From: Flavobacterium chryseum | GTDB taxonomy: Bacteria > Bacteroidota > Bacteroidia > Flavobacteriales > Flavobacteriaceae | Direction of reading: 5' to 3' | NCBI RefSeq assembly: GCF_004362015.1 | Contig: NZ_SNWW01000001.1 | Span: 310,001-374,000 of the forward strand | DNA: 64,000 bases | In this document: one piece after another, positions 26,590-35,847 of the stretch | How the letters are laid out: each line of letters starts with the position of its first letter | Numbering within the stretch: position 1 is the first letter of the stretch | Program-made: the position numbers and the translations under genes | Notes under the pieces: generated by a model | What the model was told of the DNA's origin: nothing | What the model saw: the letters and a program-made list of their open reading frames with translations, nothing else | Databases searched by the model: none

Positions 26590-26748
26590 TTTTATAATTA
26601 TATTGGATTACAATAAAAACAAATTTTTATTAAAATATTGCCAAGTTTTCATTATTTTAGTGGTGTAATTACGGTAATCGCAATCTCATGATTTATGAGA
26701 TTTGTAGAGCTAAATCAAATTTGTCAACACGTTTAAATATTAAATATT

Positions 26749-27162
26749 ATGACAATGCATCACTTCCTTCGTTTATCATTTATAGCACTTTTTGTAATAA
26801 CAGCTCTTTTTTGTGTTTACTTTATAATTAAAAAACAACGAAATAAAAAAGGACCAAAATTACTTACAGAAGAAAAATATAGCTCAACTATGATTGGGAA
26901 AATGACTGAAATAACAGTTTCTGACAACAATATTTTTAATATCTGGCCTTATATAAGCAAATTAAAAGCTGCTAAAGTACTATCGCACAAAATTAAAGAA
27001 TCTCAATTGATGCATAAAGTCTATAGAAATTCAACCGAAGATTTTGAACACATTTTACTAGCTACAGAAAAAGAAAATCACTTTGTTGTAATTGTTGCTA
27101 ATAGAAACAAAAAGAAAACTATCGGGTATTTTCTCCATGATTTAAATGGATTATATGCTTAA
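26749..27162 (+). CDS. Small membrane-anchored protein of unknown function
   Basis: 137 residues. One N-terminal membrane segment (about 8-27) is followed by a basic Lys/Asn-rich stretch and a soluble domain with alternating hydrophobic residues. I do not recognise the family. Its last 12 bases overlap, tail to tail, the end of the glycosyltransferase 9 gene. A 227-base upstream gap contains the reductase terminator and no other feature I can name. Confidence 0.7.
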   Translation: MTMHHFLRLSFIALFVITALFCVYFIIKKQRNKKGPKLLTEEKYSSTMIGKMTEITVSDNNIFNIWPYISKLKAAKVLSHKIKESQLMHKVYRNSTEDFEHILLATEKENHFVVIVANRNKKKTIGYFLHDLNGLYA

Positions 27163-28197
27163 CTGTATTTTTTGAACAATTTCATCTGGAGAAATGCTTC
27201 TCATCGCATCTTCATAACCTTCAACAATTTTATTTCCGTAAACTGAAGTTGGAAGTTTTGGATATTGATTTCTATCTGAAGTTAATGCGTTTTCTAAACT
27301 CTGATTAAACGGCAAAAACCCTGCATACGGATGTGTTGCGCCCCAAAGTGTAATTACTTTAACGCCCAGCATTGCTGCAATATGCGCGTTTCCGGAATCC
27401 ATAGAAAGCATGATATTGAGATTACTAATTAGTTGTAATTCTTGCTGAAACTTGATTTTTCCAGCCATATTAATTACATTCTCAAAAGGTTTTGAAAATG
27501 AATCTAAAATTTCGATTTCCTTTTTTCCACCACCAAAAAGTAAAATTTTATATGATGAATTTTCCGCTAATTTTGCAATAACCTCTGTCATTAAATCTAT
27601 CGGATAAACTTTAGAATCATATTGTGCAAAAGGCGCAATTCCAATCAATTTTTGATTTTGTTTTCCGATAATTTCTAAAATATCTGAATTCAAATTTGCT
27701 TTTTCAGGAAATGCTGGATTTGATAAATCTAAAGGAAAGCCAAGTTCTTCAAACACTTTTGCATGCCTTTCGAACATCGTTGGCAGCTGTTTAAAAATTT
27801 TATTTTCGGCTCGGGTTAACTCTTTTTTGCCTTCTCTTCCTTTGTCAACTGTAGCTCTTTTTTTTCCGCTTAAAGCGAAAAGTAAACTCACAATTTTAGA
27901 TCTTAAAACATTATGAAGATCTGCAAAGGCATCAATTTTAAGTTTCCTTACATCTTGAAATAATTTCAAAAGTCCATTAAAACCTTTGTGACGTTCTTTT
28001 TCATCAAAAGCAAAAAATTCAAGATTGGGAATTCCATCAAAAAATGGTTTAAAAAACGGACGTGAAATTACTGTGATTTTAACCTCCGGATACTGTTTTA
28101 CAAAAGCGCATAAAACAGGAACCGTCATGGCGACGTCTCCCATTGCGGAAAGTCTCATGACGGCTATATGCTTAATTTTATTGGACAATTTTGCCAA
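27151..28197 (-). CDS. Glycosyltransferase family 9 protein (heptosyltransferase-like)
   Basis: 348 residues, GT-B fold. The N-terminal strand IKHIAVMRLSAMGDVAMTVP and the C-terminal donor site MDSGNAHIAAMLGVKVITLWGATHP are characteristic of GT9 ADP-heptose transferases. It would add a sugar to the lipooligosaccharide core. The start is TTG directly after the TAA of the upstream gene; the first ATG (28158) would cut the opening beta strand. It forms a pair with the DUF4254 gene. Confidence 0.88.
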   Translation of the reverse strand: MAKLSNKIKHIAVMRLSAMGDVAMTVPVLCAFVKQYPEVKITVISRPFFKPFFDGIPNLEFFAFDEKERHKGFNGLLKLFQDVRKLKIDAFADLHNVLRSKIVSLLFALSGKKRATVDKGREGKKELTRAENKIFKQLPTMFERHAKVFEELGFPLDLSNPAFPEKANLNSDILEIIGKQNQKLIGIAPFAQYDSKVYPIDLMTEVIAKLAENSSYKILLFGGGKKEIEILDSFSKPFENVINMAGKIKFQQELQLISNLNIMLSMDSGNAHIAAMLGVKVITLWGATHPYAGFLPFNQSLENALTSDRNQYPKLPTSVYGNKIVEGYEDAMRSISPDEIVQKIQLSI

Positions 28198-28803
28198 TTA
28201 TTTTTTGTTTTGATATAAAACAGGATTCAAATCATCGTCATTGTACATTTTCATTTGTTTGTACACTTTCATGAATTTTTCTCCATTTTCGATGTCAGAA
28301 AGCAGATCATCAATCGCAGTTGATAAATCGCTTCTTTGCTCTAAAAGAATATTTAATTTTTCCTGACATTTGTCTCTGTGTTCCTGAGAAGCTTCTGCAC
28401 GAGTAGCTTCTTCTTGCATATGGTGAATTTTTAAAGCCAAAATAGACAACCTGTCAAAAGCCCAAGCCGGACTTTCAGAGTTTATTTTTGCTCCGTCTTT
28501 TGCTTTTACATCGCTGTATTTTTGCAAAAAGTAACTGTCAATATATTCAACCATATCTGTACGCTCCTGGTTTGAAGCATCGATTCTTCTTTTTAAAGTT
28601 AAAGCGGCTACAGGATCTATTTTCGGATCACGAATAATATCTTCAAAATGCCATTGCACTGTGTCAATCCAATTTTTTAAATATAGTAAATGTTCGAATT
28701 TATCTTTTGGATAAGGATTGCTTATCGGTTGATCTACATTATCAAATTGATGATAGTCTTTGATGCTTTGTTCGAAAACAGAATATGCTAATTTTGAAAA
28801 CAT
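28198..28803 (-). CDS. DUF4254 family protein
   Basis: About 201 residues, soluble and helical, opening MFSKLAYSVFEQSIKDYHQF. It matches my memory of DUF4254, which in Bacteroidetes stands beside heptosyltransferase genes as here. The frame can start at a GTG at 28824, but the ATG at 28803 is preferred. Function is unknown. The gene abuts the GT9 start without a gap, implying coupled translation. Confidence 0.82.
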   Translation of the reverse strand: MFSKLAYSVFEQSIKDYHQFDNVDQPISNPYPKDKFEHLLYLKNWIDTVQWHFEDIIRDPKIDPVAALTLKRRIDASNQERTDMVEYIDSYFLQKYSDVKAKDGAKINSESPAWAFDRLSILALKIHHMQEEATRAEASQEHRDKCQEKLNILLEQRSDLSTAIDDLLSDIENGEKFMKVYKQMKMYNDDDLNPVLYQNKK

Positions 28804-28916
28804 GTCTTTATTTTTTATAGACACAAAGATACTTTTTATACTTTTATAGTGCGAAAAAATTGCTTAATTTTTCAATTGCAATATTTTGCATATACTAACA
28901 ATTCTAAAATTTCATT

Positions 28917-29570
28917 ATGAAAATTCATTATATATCTAAAAATAATAGCGTGTTGAATCATTTTTTAGGTCAAATCAGAAATATAAATGTTCAGGGCGAC
29001 AGTATGCGCTTTCGAAAAAATATAGAAAGAATTGGCGAAATTATGGCGTATGAACTAAGCAAAGAACTGTCGTATAAAAATGTCGATATTCAAACTCCGC
29101 TTGGGATCAAAAAAACAACAGAAATAAATGATGATTTGGTTTTATGTTCAATTTTAAGAGCGGGATTACCTCTTCATAATGGTTTTTTAAATTATTTTGA
29201 TCATGCAGAAAACAGCTTTGTTTCGGCTTGCAGGCATCATCCAAATAACGATAATGAATTTGAAATCCTAGTCGAATATCAAGCTCTTTCTAACATAAAC
29301 AATAAAACAGTTTTGCTTCTTGACCCCATGTTAGCAACCGGTCAGTCTATAGTTGCAGTTCATGAAAAACTGGTTCAGAATGCTACTCCAAACGAAATTC
29401 ATATTGTTGTTGTTATTGCTGCTCCGGAAGGAATTGCTCATCTTGAAAAGCATCTTCCCGAAAATTGTCATTTATGGGTAGCGTCTTTAGACGAAAAATT
29501 AAATGAGAAAAATTACATTGTCCCTGGACTTGGCGATGCAGGTGATCTTGCCTACGGAAGTAAATTATAA
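28917..29570 (+). CDS. upp: Uracil phosphoribosyltransferase
   Basis: 217 residues. The PRPP loop LLDPMLATGQS and the uracil-binding C-terminal motif YIVPGLGDAGDLAYG are intact. It makes UMP from uracil and PRPP (pyrimidine salvage, cytoplasm). Residues RAGLPL near 83 fit the family's flexible loop. It stands alone upstream, and its end slightly overlaps the following convergent membrane-protein gene (29565). Confidence 0.95.
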   Translation: MKIHYISKNNSVLNHFLGQIRNINVQGDSMRFRKNIERIGEIMAYELSKELSYKNVDIQTPLGIKKTTEINDDLVLCSILRAGLPLHNGFLNYFDHAENSFVSACRHHPNNDNEFEILVEYQALSNINNKTVLLLDPMLATGQSIVAVHEKLVQNATPNEIHIVVVIAAPEGIAHLEKHLPENCHLWVASLDEKLNEKNYIVPGLGDAGDLAYGSKL

Positions 29571-30494
29571 CTGAGAGAAAAAAGTAAATAAACTACACGC
29601 TATAAGTACATAAAATACAATTTCGTTGTTTAGTTTTTGTTGAATGTATTCTACATGGCTTGAAGCCAACATGCTTAAAGGTGCAATACTAAATAACAAC
29701 AAATCATTGCTTTTATTAGGTGAAACTATAAAAACGAGGGTTGCTATAAAAAAACACGCTACGATTTTTTTGTATGAACTATGAACAATTTGTGGTCTGT
29801 TTGATAAGGTTGTTAACATCGAAAAGACGAAAAATAAGGAAACGGCAACGTATATTGAAAGTGCTCCGTTTTCGTAATTATTTTTAAAATAATCAATATT
29901 AAAATTCATTACTGCTCGTTTTTCAAAAAACTCAATAGCATTTATATGAAAGATTAATGATATCAATATAAAAATAACGGCAACAGCCATAAGTGCTATA
30001 AAAGGCAAAACCCAATTTCTATAATCGCGCGAAACGTGAAAAATAATTGATATAAAAACCAATATCAGGAATAGTATACACCAAAATTGAAATAAAGAAG
30101 CTATTAAAATCCAAAAAGAAGCATCAAATATTTTTTCTTTTGAAGCTTTTAATGATTGTATAGAAATCAATCTTCTAAGTGCCAACAAAATAAAAAAGTT
30201 AGCATATATTACATTCGGATTATTAAATATCGTAGGGAAAAACAATATAAAAAGTAAATAGAAAAATATCGAATAACCGTTGTCTTTACTGAGTCCGTTC
30301 TTTTTTACGATGAAATTAATAAGGAAAAAAGAAGCAAATATAAAACACAGTAAACTCAATTTTTGAAACGTCAAAAAAGAAGAACTCATCCAGGATGAAT
30401 CCTGAAATTGAAACAGAAAAAAGAAAACCAGTATTAAAATTACGACCAACGAATAATTTAATGGTGTAGATTTTCTAAAAACACTTGTTATCAT
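29565..30494 (-). CDS. Multi-pass membrane protein (DUF6427-like)
   Basis: 309 residues with about 8-10 hydrophobic segments and short loops. From memory it resembles DUF6427, found beside upp and purD in flavobacteria; that label is tentative. No catalytic motif is seen. It is AT-rich and lysine/phenylalanine/isoleucine-rich. Its end overlaps the upp stop region by 6 bases. Confidence 0.75.
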   Translation of the reverse strand: MITSVFRKSTPLNYSLVVILILVFFFLFQFQDSSWMSSSFLTFQKLSLLCFIFASFFLINFIVKKNGLSKDNGYSIFFYLLFILFFPTIFNNPNVIYANFFILLALRRLISIQSLKASKEKIFDASFWILIASLFQFWCILFLILVFISIIFHVSRDYRNWVLPFIALMAVAVIFILISLIFHINAIEFFEKRAVMNFNIDYFKNNYENGALSIYVAVSLFFVFSMLTTLSNRPQIVHSSYKKIVACFFIATLVFIVSPNKSNDLLLFSIAPLSMLASSHVEYIQQKLNNEIVFYVLIACSLFTFFSQL

Positions 30495-30632
30495 AAGGAT
30501 ATTTTATACTTTTGTGATTGTAAATATAATACTTGTTTAAAAAGGAAAACCAACAAGTTGAAAAAAGATTCTATTAATAGATTTTGTCTTCAATGCGTTA
30601 CAAAACAATAATAACATATAATTTTATAAATT

Positions 30633-30863
30633 ATGACAGCTTTTTTTGAAGGAATACAATACTTATTCGTTAACATTTTATTTGCTCCACTTGACTTTTT
30701 ACGTCGTTTAGAACCAGTTTCATGGTTTGCTGCAAGTACTATTAACTGGATTTTCATGATCATCTGTTCAGGCGCAATTGTTTATTGGATTAAACAATTA
30801 CGCATTTTTGATGACGCCGGAACAGAAAACCAAGATACAACAGCTCACTCTTTTTTAAAGTAA
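30633..30863 (+). CDS. Small membrane protein (DUF6341-like)
   Basis: 76 residues with two hydrophobic segments (about 5-22 and 34-54), then a polar acidic tail. The label DUF6341 is from memory and tentative. It is transcribed opposite to its neighbour and its last 9 bases overlap the end of purD. Confidence 0.72.
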   Translation: MTAFFEGIQYLFVNILFAPLDFLRRLEPVSWFAASTINWIFMIICSGAIVYWIKQLRIFDDAGTENQDTTAHSFLK

Positions 30864-32129
30864 GTCGAAGCCAATATCTTTTCTAAAATACATCTTATCA
30901 AAATTTAGTTTATCTATATTTTGGTAAGATTTTTTTATGGCCTGTTGAAAATCGTCTCCGTATGATGTTACAGTCAAAACACGTCCACCATTACTAACGA
31001 CATTATTGCCATCTAATTTTGTTCCGGCGTGAAAAACTATAGAATCTGTAATATTTTCTAATCCCGTAATTACTTTTCCTTTCTCAAAATCTTCAGGATA
31101 TCCGCCAGAAACTACCATAATTGTTGTAGCACTTCTAGTGTCAATTTCTAATTCGAAAGTATCTAATTTTTGATTTGCTACTGAAAGAAACAATTCAACC
31201 AAATCAGATTTTAATCTCGGTACTACAACTTCAGTTTCAGGATCTCCCATTCTTACGTTGTATTCAATAACGATTGGTTCATTTTTTACATTAATCAAAC
31301 CAATAAATACAAATCCTTTATATTCGATTCCGTCTTTCTGGAAACCTTCAATTGTTGGTTTAACGATACGTGTTTCGATTTTTTCCATTAAAACAGCATC
31401 AACGTAAGGAACCGGAGAAACAGCTCCCATTCCACCTGTATTTAATCCTGTGTCGCCTTCGCCAATACGTTTGTAATCTTTTGCAGTTGGCAAAATTTTA
31501 TAGCTTTTTCCATCAGTCAAAACAAAACAGCTTAATTCGATTCCGTCAAGAAATTCTTCAATCACCACTTTAGAACTTGCTGCGCCAAATTTTTGGTGAA
31601 CCAACATATTTCTTAATTCAGTTTTAGCTTCTTCAAGATCCTGAATAATCAAAACTCCTTTTCCAGCTGCTAATCCGTCTGCTTTTAAAACGTACGGAGG
31701 TTGCAAAGTTTCTAGAAATTTACACCCTTCTTCAACTGTTTCAGCTGTAAAACTGTCATAAGCCGCCGTTGGAATATTATGTTTGATCAGGAATTCTTTA
31801 GCAAATTCTTTACTTCCTTCTAATTGAGCTCCCAATTTTGATGGTCCAATTACCGGAATATGTTGTAAACTTTCGTCATTTTTAAAATAATCATAAATCC
31901 CTTTTACCAAAGGATCTTCCGGTCCTACAACCACCATTTTTACATTTTCCTTAAGTACGAATGCCTTTATAGCATCAAAATCAGTTGGAGACATTGCAAC
32001 ATTTGTAGCAATTGCAGCCGTTCCCGCATTTCCTGGTGCAACAAAAAGTTTTTCGCAAAGTGGGCTTTGAATCATTTTCCATGCAAAAGCATGTTCTCTT
32101 CCTCCTGATCCCAATAATAAAATTGTCAT
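30855..32129 (-). CDS. purD: Phosphoribosylamine--glycine ligase
   Basis: 424 residues, standard length. It joins glycine to phosphoribosylamine using ATP (purine synthesis step 2). The N-terminal GSGGREHAFAW (residues 7-17), ATP-grasp sequence KADGLAAGKGVLI near 144, GGMGAVSP near 238 and the metal-binding EYNVRMGDPE near 287 are all present. It is a single gene with no other pur gene beside it, as is usual in Bacteroidetes. Confidence 0.97.
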   Translation of the reverse strand: MTILLLGSGGREHAFAWKMIQSPLCEKLFVAPGNAGTAAIATNVAMSPTDFDAIKAFVLKENVKMVVVGPEDPLVKGIYDYFKNDESLQHIPVIGPSKLGAQLEGSKEFAKEFLIKHNIPTAAYDSFTAETVEEGCKFLETLQPPYVLKADGLAAGKGVLIIQDLEEAKTELRNMLVHQKFGAASSKVVIEEFLDGIELSCFVLTDGKSYKILPTAKDYKRIGEGDTGLNTGGMGAVSPVPYVDAVLMEKIETRIVKPTIEGFQKDGIEYKGFVFIGLINVKNEPIVIEYNVRMGDPETEVVVPRLKSDLVELFLSVANQKLDTFELEIDTRSATTIMVVSGGYPEDFEKGKVITGLENITDSIVFHAGTKLDGNNVVSNGGRVLTVTSYGDDFQQAIKKSYQNIDKLNFDKMYFRKDIGFDLL

Positions 32130-32225
32130 GGTATAGTTGTATTTAGTTGTGGTGCAAAAATAATTGCTTTTGTACGTAAAAAATAATTAAATCTTAAAAA
32201 GTTCGTGATTCTTCTCTGTTAGTAG

Positions 32226-33575
32226 TTGGATAATATTATTTTTGAGGAAATTTATTCTCAAAAAATGGCATCACTTTTCGATCTTTCATTAAAATTAAAT
32301 GGTTTTCCAATAAAGAAAGCTAAAGCAGAATTGAATCGAATTGTAAATTTATCCGAAGAAGAATATGCCGTTTTTCTTCAAAATAAAAAAGACGAAATTG
32401 TTGATTTCCATTTAAAAAACAACTCTTTTTATAATGGATTAGTTGGAAATAAAATAGCTTCAAATTGGGGAGATTTGCCAATTCTTAACAAACACAATTT
32501 ACAAAAACCTCTCGAAGAAAGACTTTCAAAAGGCTACACTTTAAAAAATGTTTACCTCAACAAAACTTCAGGATCAAGCGGGACACCTTTTGTTTTTGCT
32601 AAAGATAAATATTCGCATGCTTTAACCTGGGCTTCGAATATTATGCGATTTGGCTGGTTTGGTATTGATTTTAACCATTCGTATCAGGCACGTTTTTACG
32701 GAATTCCGATGGATTTTATTGGATACCAAAAAGAAAGTTTTAAAGATTTTTTGAGTGGTCGTTTTCGATTTCCGGTTTTCAATTTATCTGATGAAATTCT
32801 GGAAAAATTTCTGGAAAAATTCAAATCGAAAAAATTCGATTATATCAATGGTTACACGAGTTCGATTGTTTTATTTGCTAAATATTTGGAACAAAAAAAT
32901 ATTGTTTTAAAAGAAATCTGCCCAACATTGAAAGCTTGTTTTGTTACTTCAGAAATGCTTTTTGAATCGGATAAAAAACTCTTGGAGAAACAATTCGGAA
33001 TTCCAATTATCAATGAATATGGAGCATCAGAACTTGATTTGATTGCTTTTGAAAATACAAAAGGGGAATGGCAAATTAATGCAGAAACTCTTTTTGTTGA
33101 AATTTTAGATGAAAATAATAATGTTCTCCCTTACGGGAAAGAAGGCCGAATTGTAATTACTTCTTTATTCAATAAAGCAAATCCGTTTATCAGATATGAA
33201 ATTGGCGATATCGGAATTTTAGATGAAAAGAGCACATTGCAAAAACCGATCTTAAAAAAATTAATTGGCAGAACTAATGATGTTGCAATCTTGCCAAGCG
33301 GAAAAAAATCTCCCGGATTGACATTTTATTATGTAACCAAAAGTATTATTGAAGATGACGGAAACGTAAAAGAATTTATCATCAAACAAATCAAAATAGA
33401 TGTTTTTGAAATTGAATATGTTTCTGAAAATGAATTAGATTCTACTCAAATTCAGAAAATAAAAGAAGCTATTGAGTTGTATCTCGAACCCAATTTAAAC
33501 TTTACATTTACCCGAAAAACAGTTTTACAAAGAACCAATCGCGGAAAACTAAAACAGTTTAAATCGTATTTATAA
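32226..33575 (+). CDS. CapK/phenylacetate-CoA ligase-like adenylate-forming enzyme
   Basis: 449 residues. The nucleotide-binding loop KTSGSSGTPF near residue 112 and the later NEYGASELD and RYEIGDIG segments are typical of the PaaK/CapK family. CapK-type members sit in polysaccharide loci and may activate an acyl or amino group for sugar decoration. The frame opens at a TTG right after an in-frame stop. Its first residues (MDNIIFEEIYSQK) align with the usual family start, so I keep TTG over the ATG at 32265. A fragment of a second copy lies at 35155-35232. Confidence 0.82.
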   Translation: MDNIIFEEIYSQKMASLFDLSLKLNGFPIKKAKAELNRIVNLSEEEYAVFLQNKKDEIVDFHLKNNSFYNGLVGNKIASNWGDLPILNKHNLQKPLEERLSKGYTLKNVYLNKTSGSSGTPFVFAKDKYSHALTWASNIMRFGWFGIDFNHSYQARFYGIPMDFIGYQKESFKDFLSGRFRFPVFNLSDEILEKFLEKFKSKKFDYINGYTSSIVLFAKYLEQKNIVLKEICPTLKACFVTSEMLFESDKKLLEKQFGIPIINEYGASELDLIAFENTKGEWQINAETLFVEILDENNNVLPYGKEGRIVITSLFNKANPFIRYEIGDIGILDEKSTLQKPILKKLIGRTNDVAILPSGKKSPGLTFYYVTKSIIEDDGNVKEFIIKQIKIDVFEIEYVSENELDSTQIQKIKEAIELYLEPNLNFTFTRKTVLQRTNRGKLKQFKSYL

Positions 33576-33612
33576 AAAATTTCAAGGACACAAATCGCGT
33601 CCTTGAAAAATT
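33573..33612 (-). terminator. Hairpin between convergent CapK-like and C10 protease genes
   Basis: Arms TTTCAAGGAC and GTCCTTGAAA form a perfect 10-bp stem with a 10-base loop. On the minus strand a T-rich run (ATTTTTTATAA) follows, so it best fits a terminator for the protease gene. Confidence 0.65.
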
Positions 33613-33627
33613 ATAAAAAATGTTTTT

Positions 33628-34899
33628 TTATGGATTTCTTATATTAGTTACCATATCTGGTTTCCAATTATAACTATTTCCCCCTGGGTTAAAATTACCA
33701 TTAGAGTAATTCCCATTATACGAACCGCTCCATCCCCAATTCATATGTAAATATCCATTGGTGCTAATTAAGTGTGACATTACTTCACCTGGTGTATTAG
33801 GATCTGGTATACATTCATAATATTCTATCTCGCCAACACCATCCACCACCCAGCAATGTCCTGACTTAGATCCAAAAATTAAAAACTCGGCTTTTTCAGA
33901 ACCGCATAAAATAACTGGTCTGCCATAAGCTATTTCATATTTTACTGTTCCATAATTGTAACTGCCAAAATTAGTTGATGGATAACCCATATTACTAAAA
34001 GTTCTTCCAATATTATGACGATCGGCACTAGAACTGCTACATCCATAATTCATGTCTAAATTGTTAGAAAATCCTAAATTACGCATTAATCTAGACGTTT
34101 CAGACGTTCCTTGATAGTTGTACATCTGACTCCAATCATATCCAGATGGATATTCATGATATTTCATTACTTGAGCAACTGCAGTTGCAACACAACCTGT
34201 AAGTGGACGACCATTAGATCTATCGCTACAACCCATTGCTATTATAAATTCATTATAACCTTCTCCCTGTCCCCATTGAGTTTCGGTCAACGGGCCTACA
34301 TTATAGAACACCATTGTCCTGGCATCACCATTATTACAGTCACCTTCATACGTATAATCAGTATAAGAAGGAACGCGTCCTTTATTTGTTTTTGTCGATA
34401 ATCTTGAAGAGTTGCTATTGTATAACATATTTACATGATTGGAACTTAACCAAACTTTTTTCAAATCTGCGTTTTGTGCTTTTTTTTCTGATCTTATTCC
34501 TTTTAGCGATTGATCCATGTATTTCATCCATGTTATTAATCCTTCTGGTAAATCGGTAGTTTCTGTTGGAAAAGAGTTTTTGTCAGAATATGCAAGTATT
34601 GGCGATATCCTATTGTCTCCTGCAACAATTACAAATCCATCGCTTTCATAATTAATAATATACATAGATGGATTTTCCTCCGCTGTTTTTATTGGAAAAG
34701 CCTTCTTTACTTTCCTTTTTCCAAAGAATTTTCCATTCACATTCTTTAACGGAGGGGATTGAGTTTCTGCAATGAGAATAGCCTCCTCAATTGAAACATA
34801 ATTTGTATCTACATTTTGAACTGCCAATTCCTCTGAATTTTGGCATGAATAGACGTAAAAAAGAACACTTAAACAAAAATATTTAACATACTTATTCAT
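33628..34899 (-). CDS. C10 family (streptopain-like) cysteine protease lipoprotein
   Basis: 423 residues. The lipoprotein signal ends at Cys19 (FYVYSCQN). Residues 35-130 resemble the inhibitory Spi-type prodomain. The catalytic domain has the nucleophile Cys236 in GCVATAVAQV and His348 in SGHCWVVDG, plus the structural WGWSGSYNG. Such proteases cleave host or environmental proteins after prodomain removal. No type IX sorting tail is seen, so the lipid anchor is the likely location. The gene separates an intact CapK-like gene from a remnant of one. Confidence 0.88.
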   Translation of the reverse strand: MNKYVKYFCLSVLFYVYSCQNSEELAVQNVDTNYVSIEEAILIAETQSPPLKNVNGKFFGKRKVKKAFPIKTAEENPSMYIINYESDGFVIVAGDNRISPILAYSDKNSFPTETTDLPEGLITWMKYMDQSLKGIRSEKKAQNADLKKVWLSSNHVNMLYNSNSSRLSTKTNKGRVPSYTDYTYEGDCNNGDARTMVFYNVGPLTETQWGQGEGYNEFIIAMGCSDRSNGRPLTGCVATAVAQVMKYHEYPSGYDWSQMYNYQGTSETSRLMRNLGFSNNLDMNYGCSSSSADRHNIGRTFSNMGYPSTNFGSYNYGTVKYEIAYGRPVILCGSEKAEFLIFGSKSGHCWVVDGVGEIEYYECIPDPNTPGEVMSHLISTNGYLHMNWGWSGSYNGNYSNGNFNPGGNSYNWKPDMVTNIRNP

Positions 34900-35154
34900 A
34901 TTAAAAAGTTTTAAAGTTTTGTTAAAACTAATTATATTCGTGTTACTTTTTTTACTTTTTTAATTTAATAATATAAATTTAACATGGTTTTTTGAATAAA
35001 AACATTACAAATAAAATCTACTAGCTTTTTATTGTTTTTTTTATCTAAAAAAAGAAGTGAATTTTCTCGACACGAAAAATGAAAAACAGCAATAAATAAA
35101 AGGTGGATTTACAAATTAAACATGTTGACAGAATTGTTTTTTTAAGTCCATATT
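34900..35154. other. Gene-free AT-rich gap before the CapK remnant
   Basis: About 250 bases with no coding frame on either strand. It must hold the protease promoter on the minus strand, but I find no TAnnTTTG match there. Together with the adjoining remnant it separates the protease and ORF6N genes. Confidence 0.5.
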
Positions 35155-35232
35155 AACTTCTCTTTTACCCGAAAAACGGTTTTAGAAAGAACCAATCGCG
35201 GTAAACTAAAACAGTTTAAATCGTATTTATAA
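35155..35232 (+). pseudogene. Remnant of the 3' end of a CapK-like gene
   Basis: About 78 bases, roughly 90% identical to 33498-33575. It encodes FTRKTVLERTNRGKLKQFKS and ends YL-stop, matching the last residues of the intact gene with a Gln-to-Glu change. No open frame extends upstream, so this is the tail of a lost paralogue. The remnant runs directly into the promoter of the ORF6N gene. Confidence 0.8.
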
Positions 35233-35247
35233 ATATAAATAAAATCT

Positions 35248-35255
35248 TACATTTG
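35248..35255 (+). promoter_or_regulatory. -7 element of the ORF6N gene
   Basis: TACATTTG fits TAnnTTTG and lies 18 bases before the ATG at 35274. Any -33 contact would fall in the CapK remnant. Confidence 0.55.
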
Positions 35256-35273
35256 TTTTTTAATTAAAAACTT

Positions 35274-35804
35274 ATGGACGATCAATCTCTGCTTTCTGAA
35301 GAAACAGTTTCTAATAAAATATACTTTATCCGTGGTCAAAAAGTAATGCTTGATAGTGATCTCGCTTTACTTTATGAAGTTGAAACGAAAAGGTTAAATG
35401 AACAGGTAAAAAGAAATTTATCTCGATTTCCGGAAGATTTTATGTTTCAACTAACTGAAATTGAGCACGATTCTTTAAGGTCGCAAATTGCGACCTTAAA
35501 GAAAGGCAGAGGAACTCATCAAAAATATTTGCCATTTGCTTTCACAGAGCACGGCGTTATGATGCTTTCAAGTGTTCTAAAAAGCGACAAAGCAATTCAA
35601 ACCAATATTCAGATCATGCGTATTTTTACGAAAGTGAGACAAATGCTTCTGGATACAACTGAAATTAAGGTTGATATTCTTCAGATTCAAAAGAAGTTAG
35701 AGAATCATGATAAAAATATTGAATTGGTTTTTTCTTATTTAGATGAATTAACTGAGAAAAAGGAAAACGAAATTGATAGAGTTAAAATTGGATATAAGAA
35801 ATAG
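35274..35804 (+). CDS. ORF6N domain DNA-binding protein
   Basis: 176 residues. Residues 12-100 form an ORF6N domain: FIRGQKVMLDSDLALLYEV, VKRNLSRFPEDFMFQL, and LPFAFTEHGVMMLSSVL. The domain is known from phage and mobile-element regulators. The tail is a coiled coil (about 135-165). The segment LRSQIATLK is encoded by a perfect palindrome, and a near copy lies after the stop. This suggests autoregulation or a link between protein and site. It follows a gene remnant, consistent with a mobile insertion. Confidence 0.88.
   Translation: MDDQSLLSEETVSNKIYFIRGQKVMLDSDLALLYEVETKRLNEQVKRNLSRFPEDFMFQLTEIEHDSLRSQIATLKKGRGTHQKYLPFAFTEHGVMMLSSVLKSDKAIQTNIQIMRIFTKVRQMLLDTTEIKVDILQIQKKLENHDKNIELVFSYLDELTEKKENEIDRVKIGYKK
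35471..35503. promoter_or_regulatory. Perfect 33-nt palindrome inside the ORF6N gene
   Basis: Sixteen-base arms (TTCTTTAAGGTCGCAA and its exact complement) flank one central A. It lies in the codons for SLRSQIATLKK, so protein coding and DNA or RNA symmetry overlap. A matching palindrome is found at 35813-35845. Confidence 0.75.
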
Positions 35805-35812
35805 CTCCATAC

Positions 35813-35845
35813 TTCTTTAAGGTCACAATTTGTGACTTTTAAGAA
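35813..35845. promoter_or_regulatory. Near-perfect 33-nt palindrome after the ORF6N gene
   Basis: Left arm TTCTTTAAGGTCACAA, one central T, right arm TTGTGACTTTTAAGAA; one G/T mismatch apart from the symmetry. It has the same length and outer sequence as 35471-35503. It lies 8 bases past the ORF6N stop and just before the convergent glycosyltransferase stop, so it may also act as a terminator. Confidence 0.7.
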
Positions 35846-35847
35846 TA

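Noticed and set aside
33628..34899. Type IX-exported protease
   Set aside because: A lipobox is present at Cys19 and no C-terminal sorting domain is visible.
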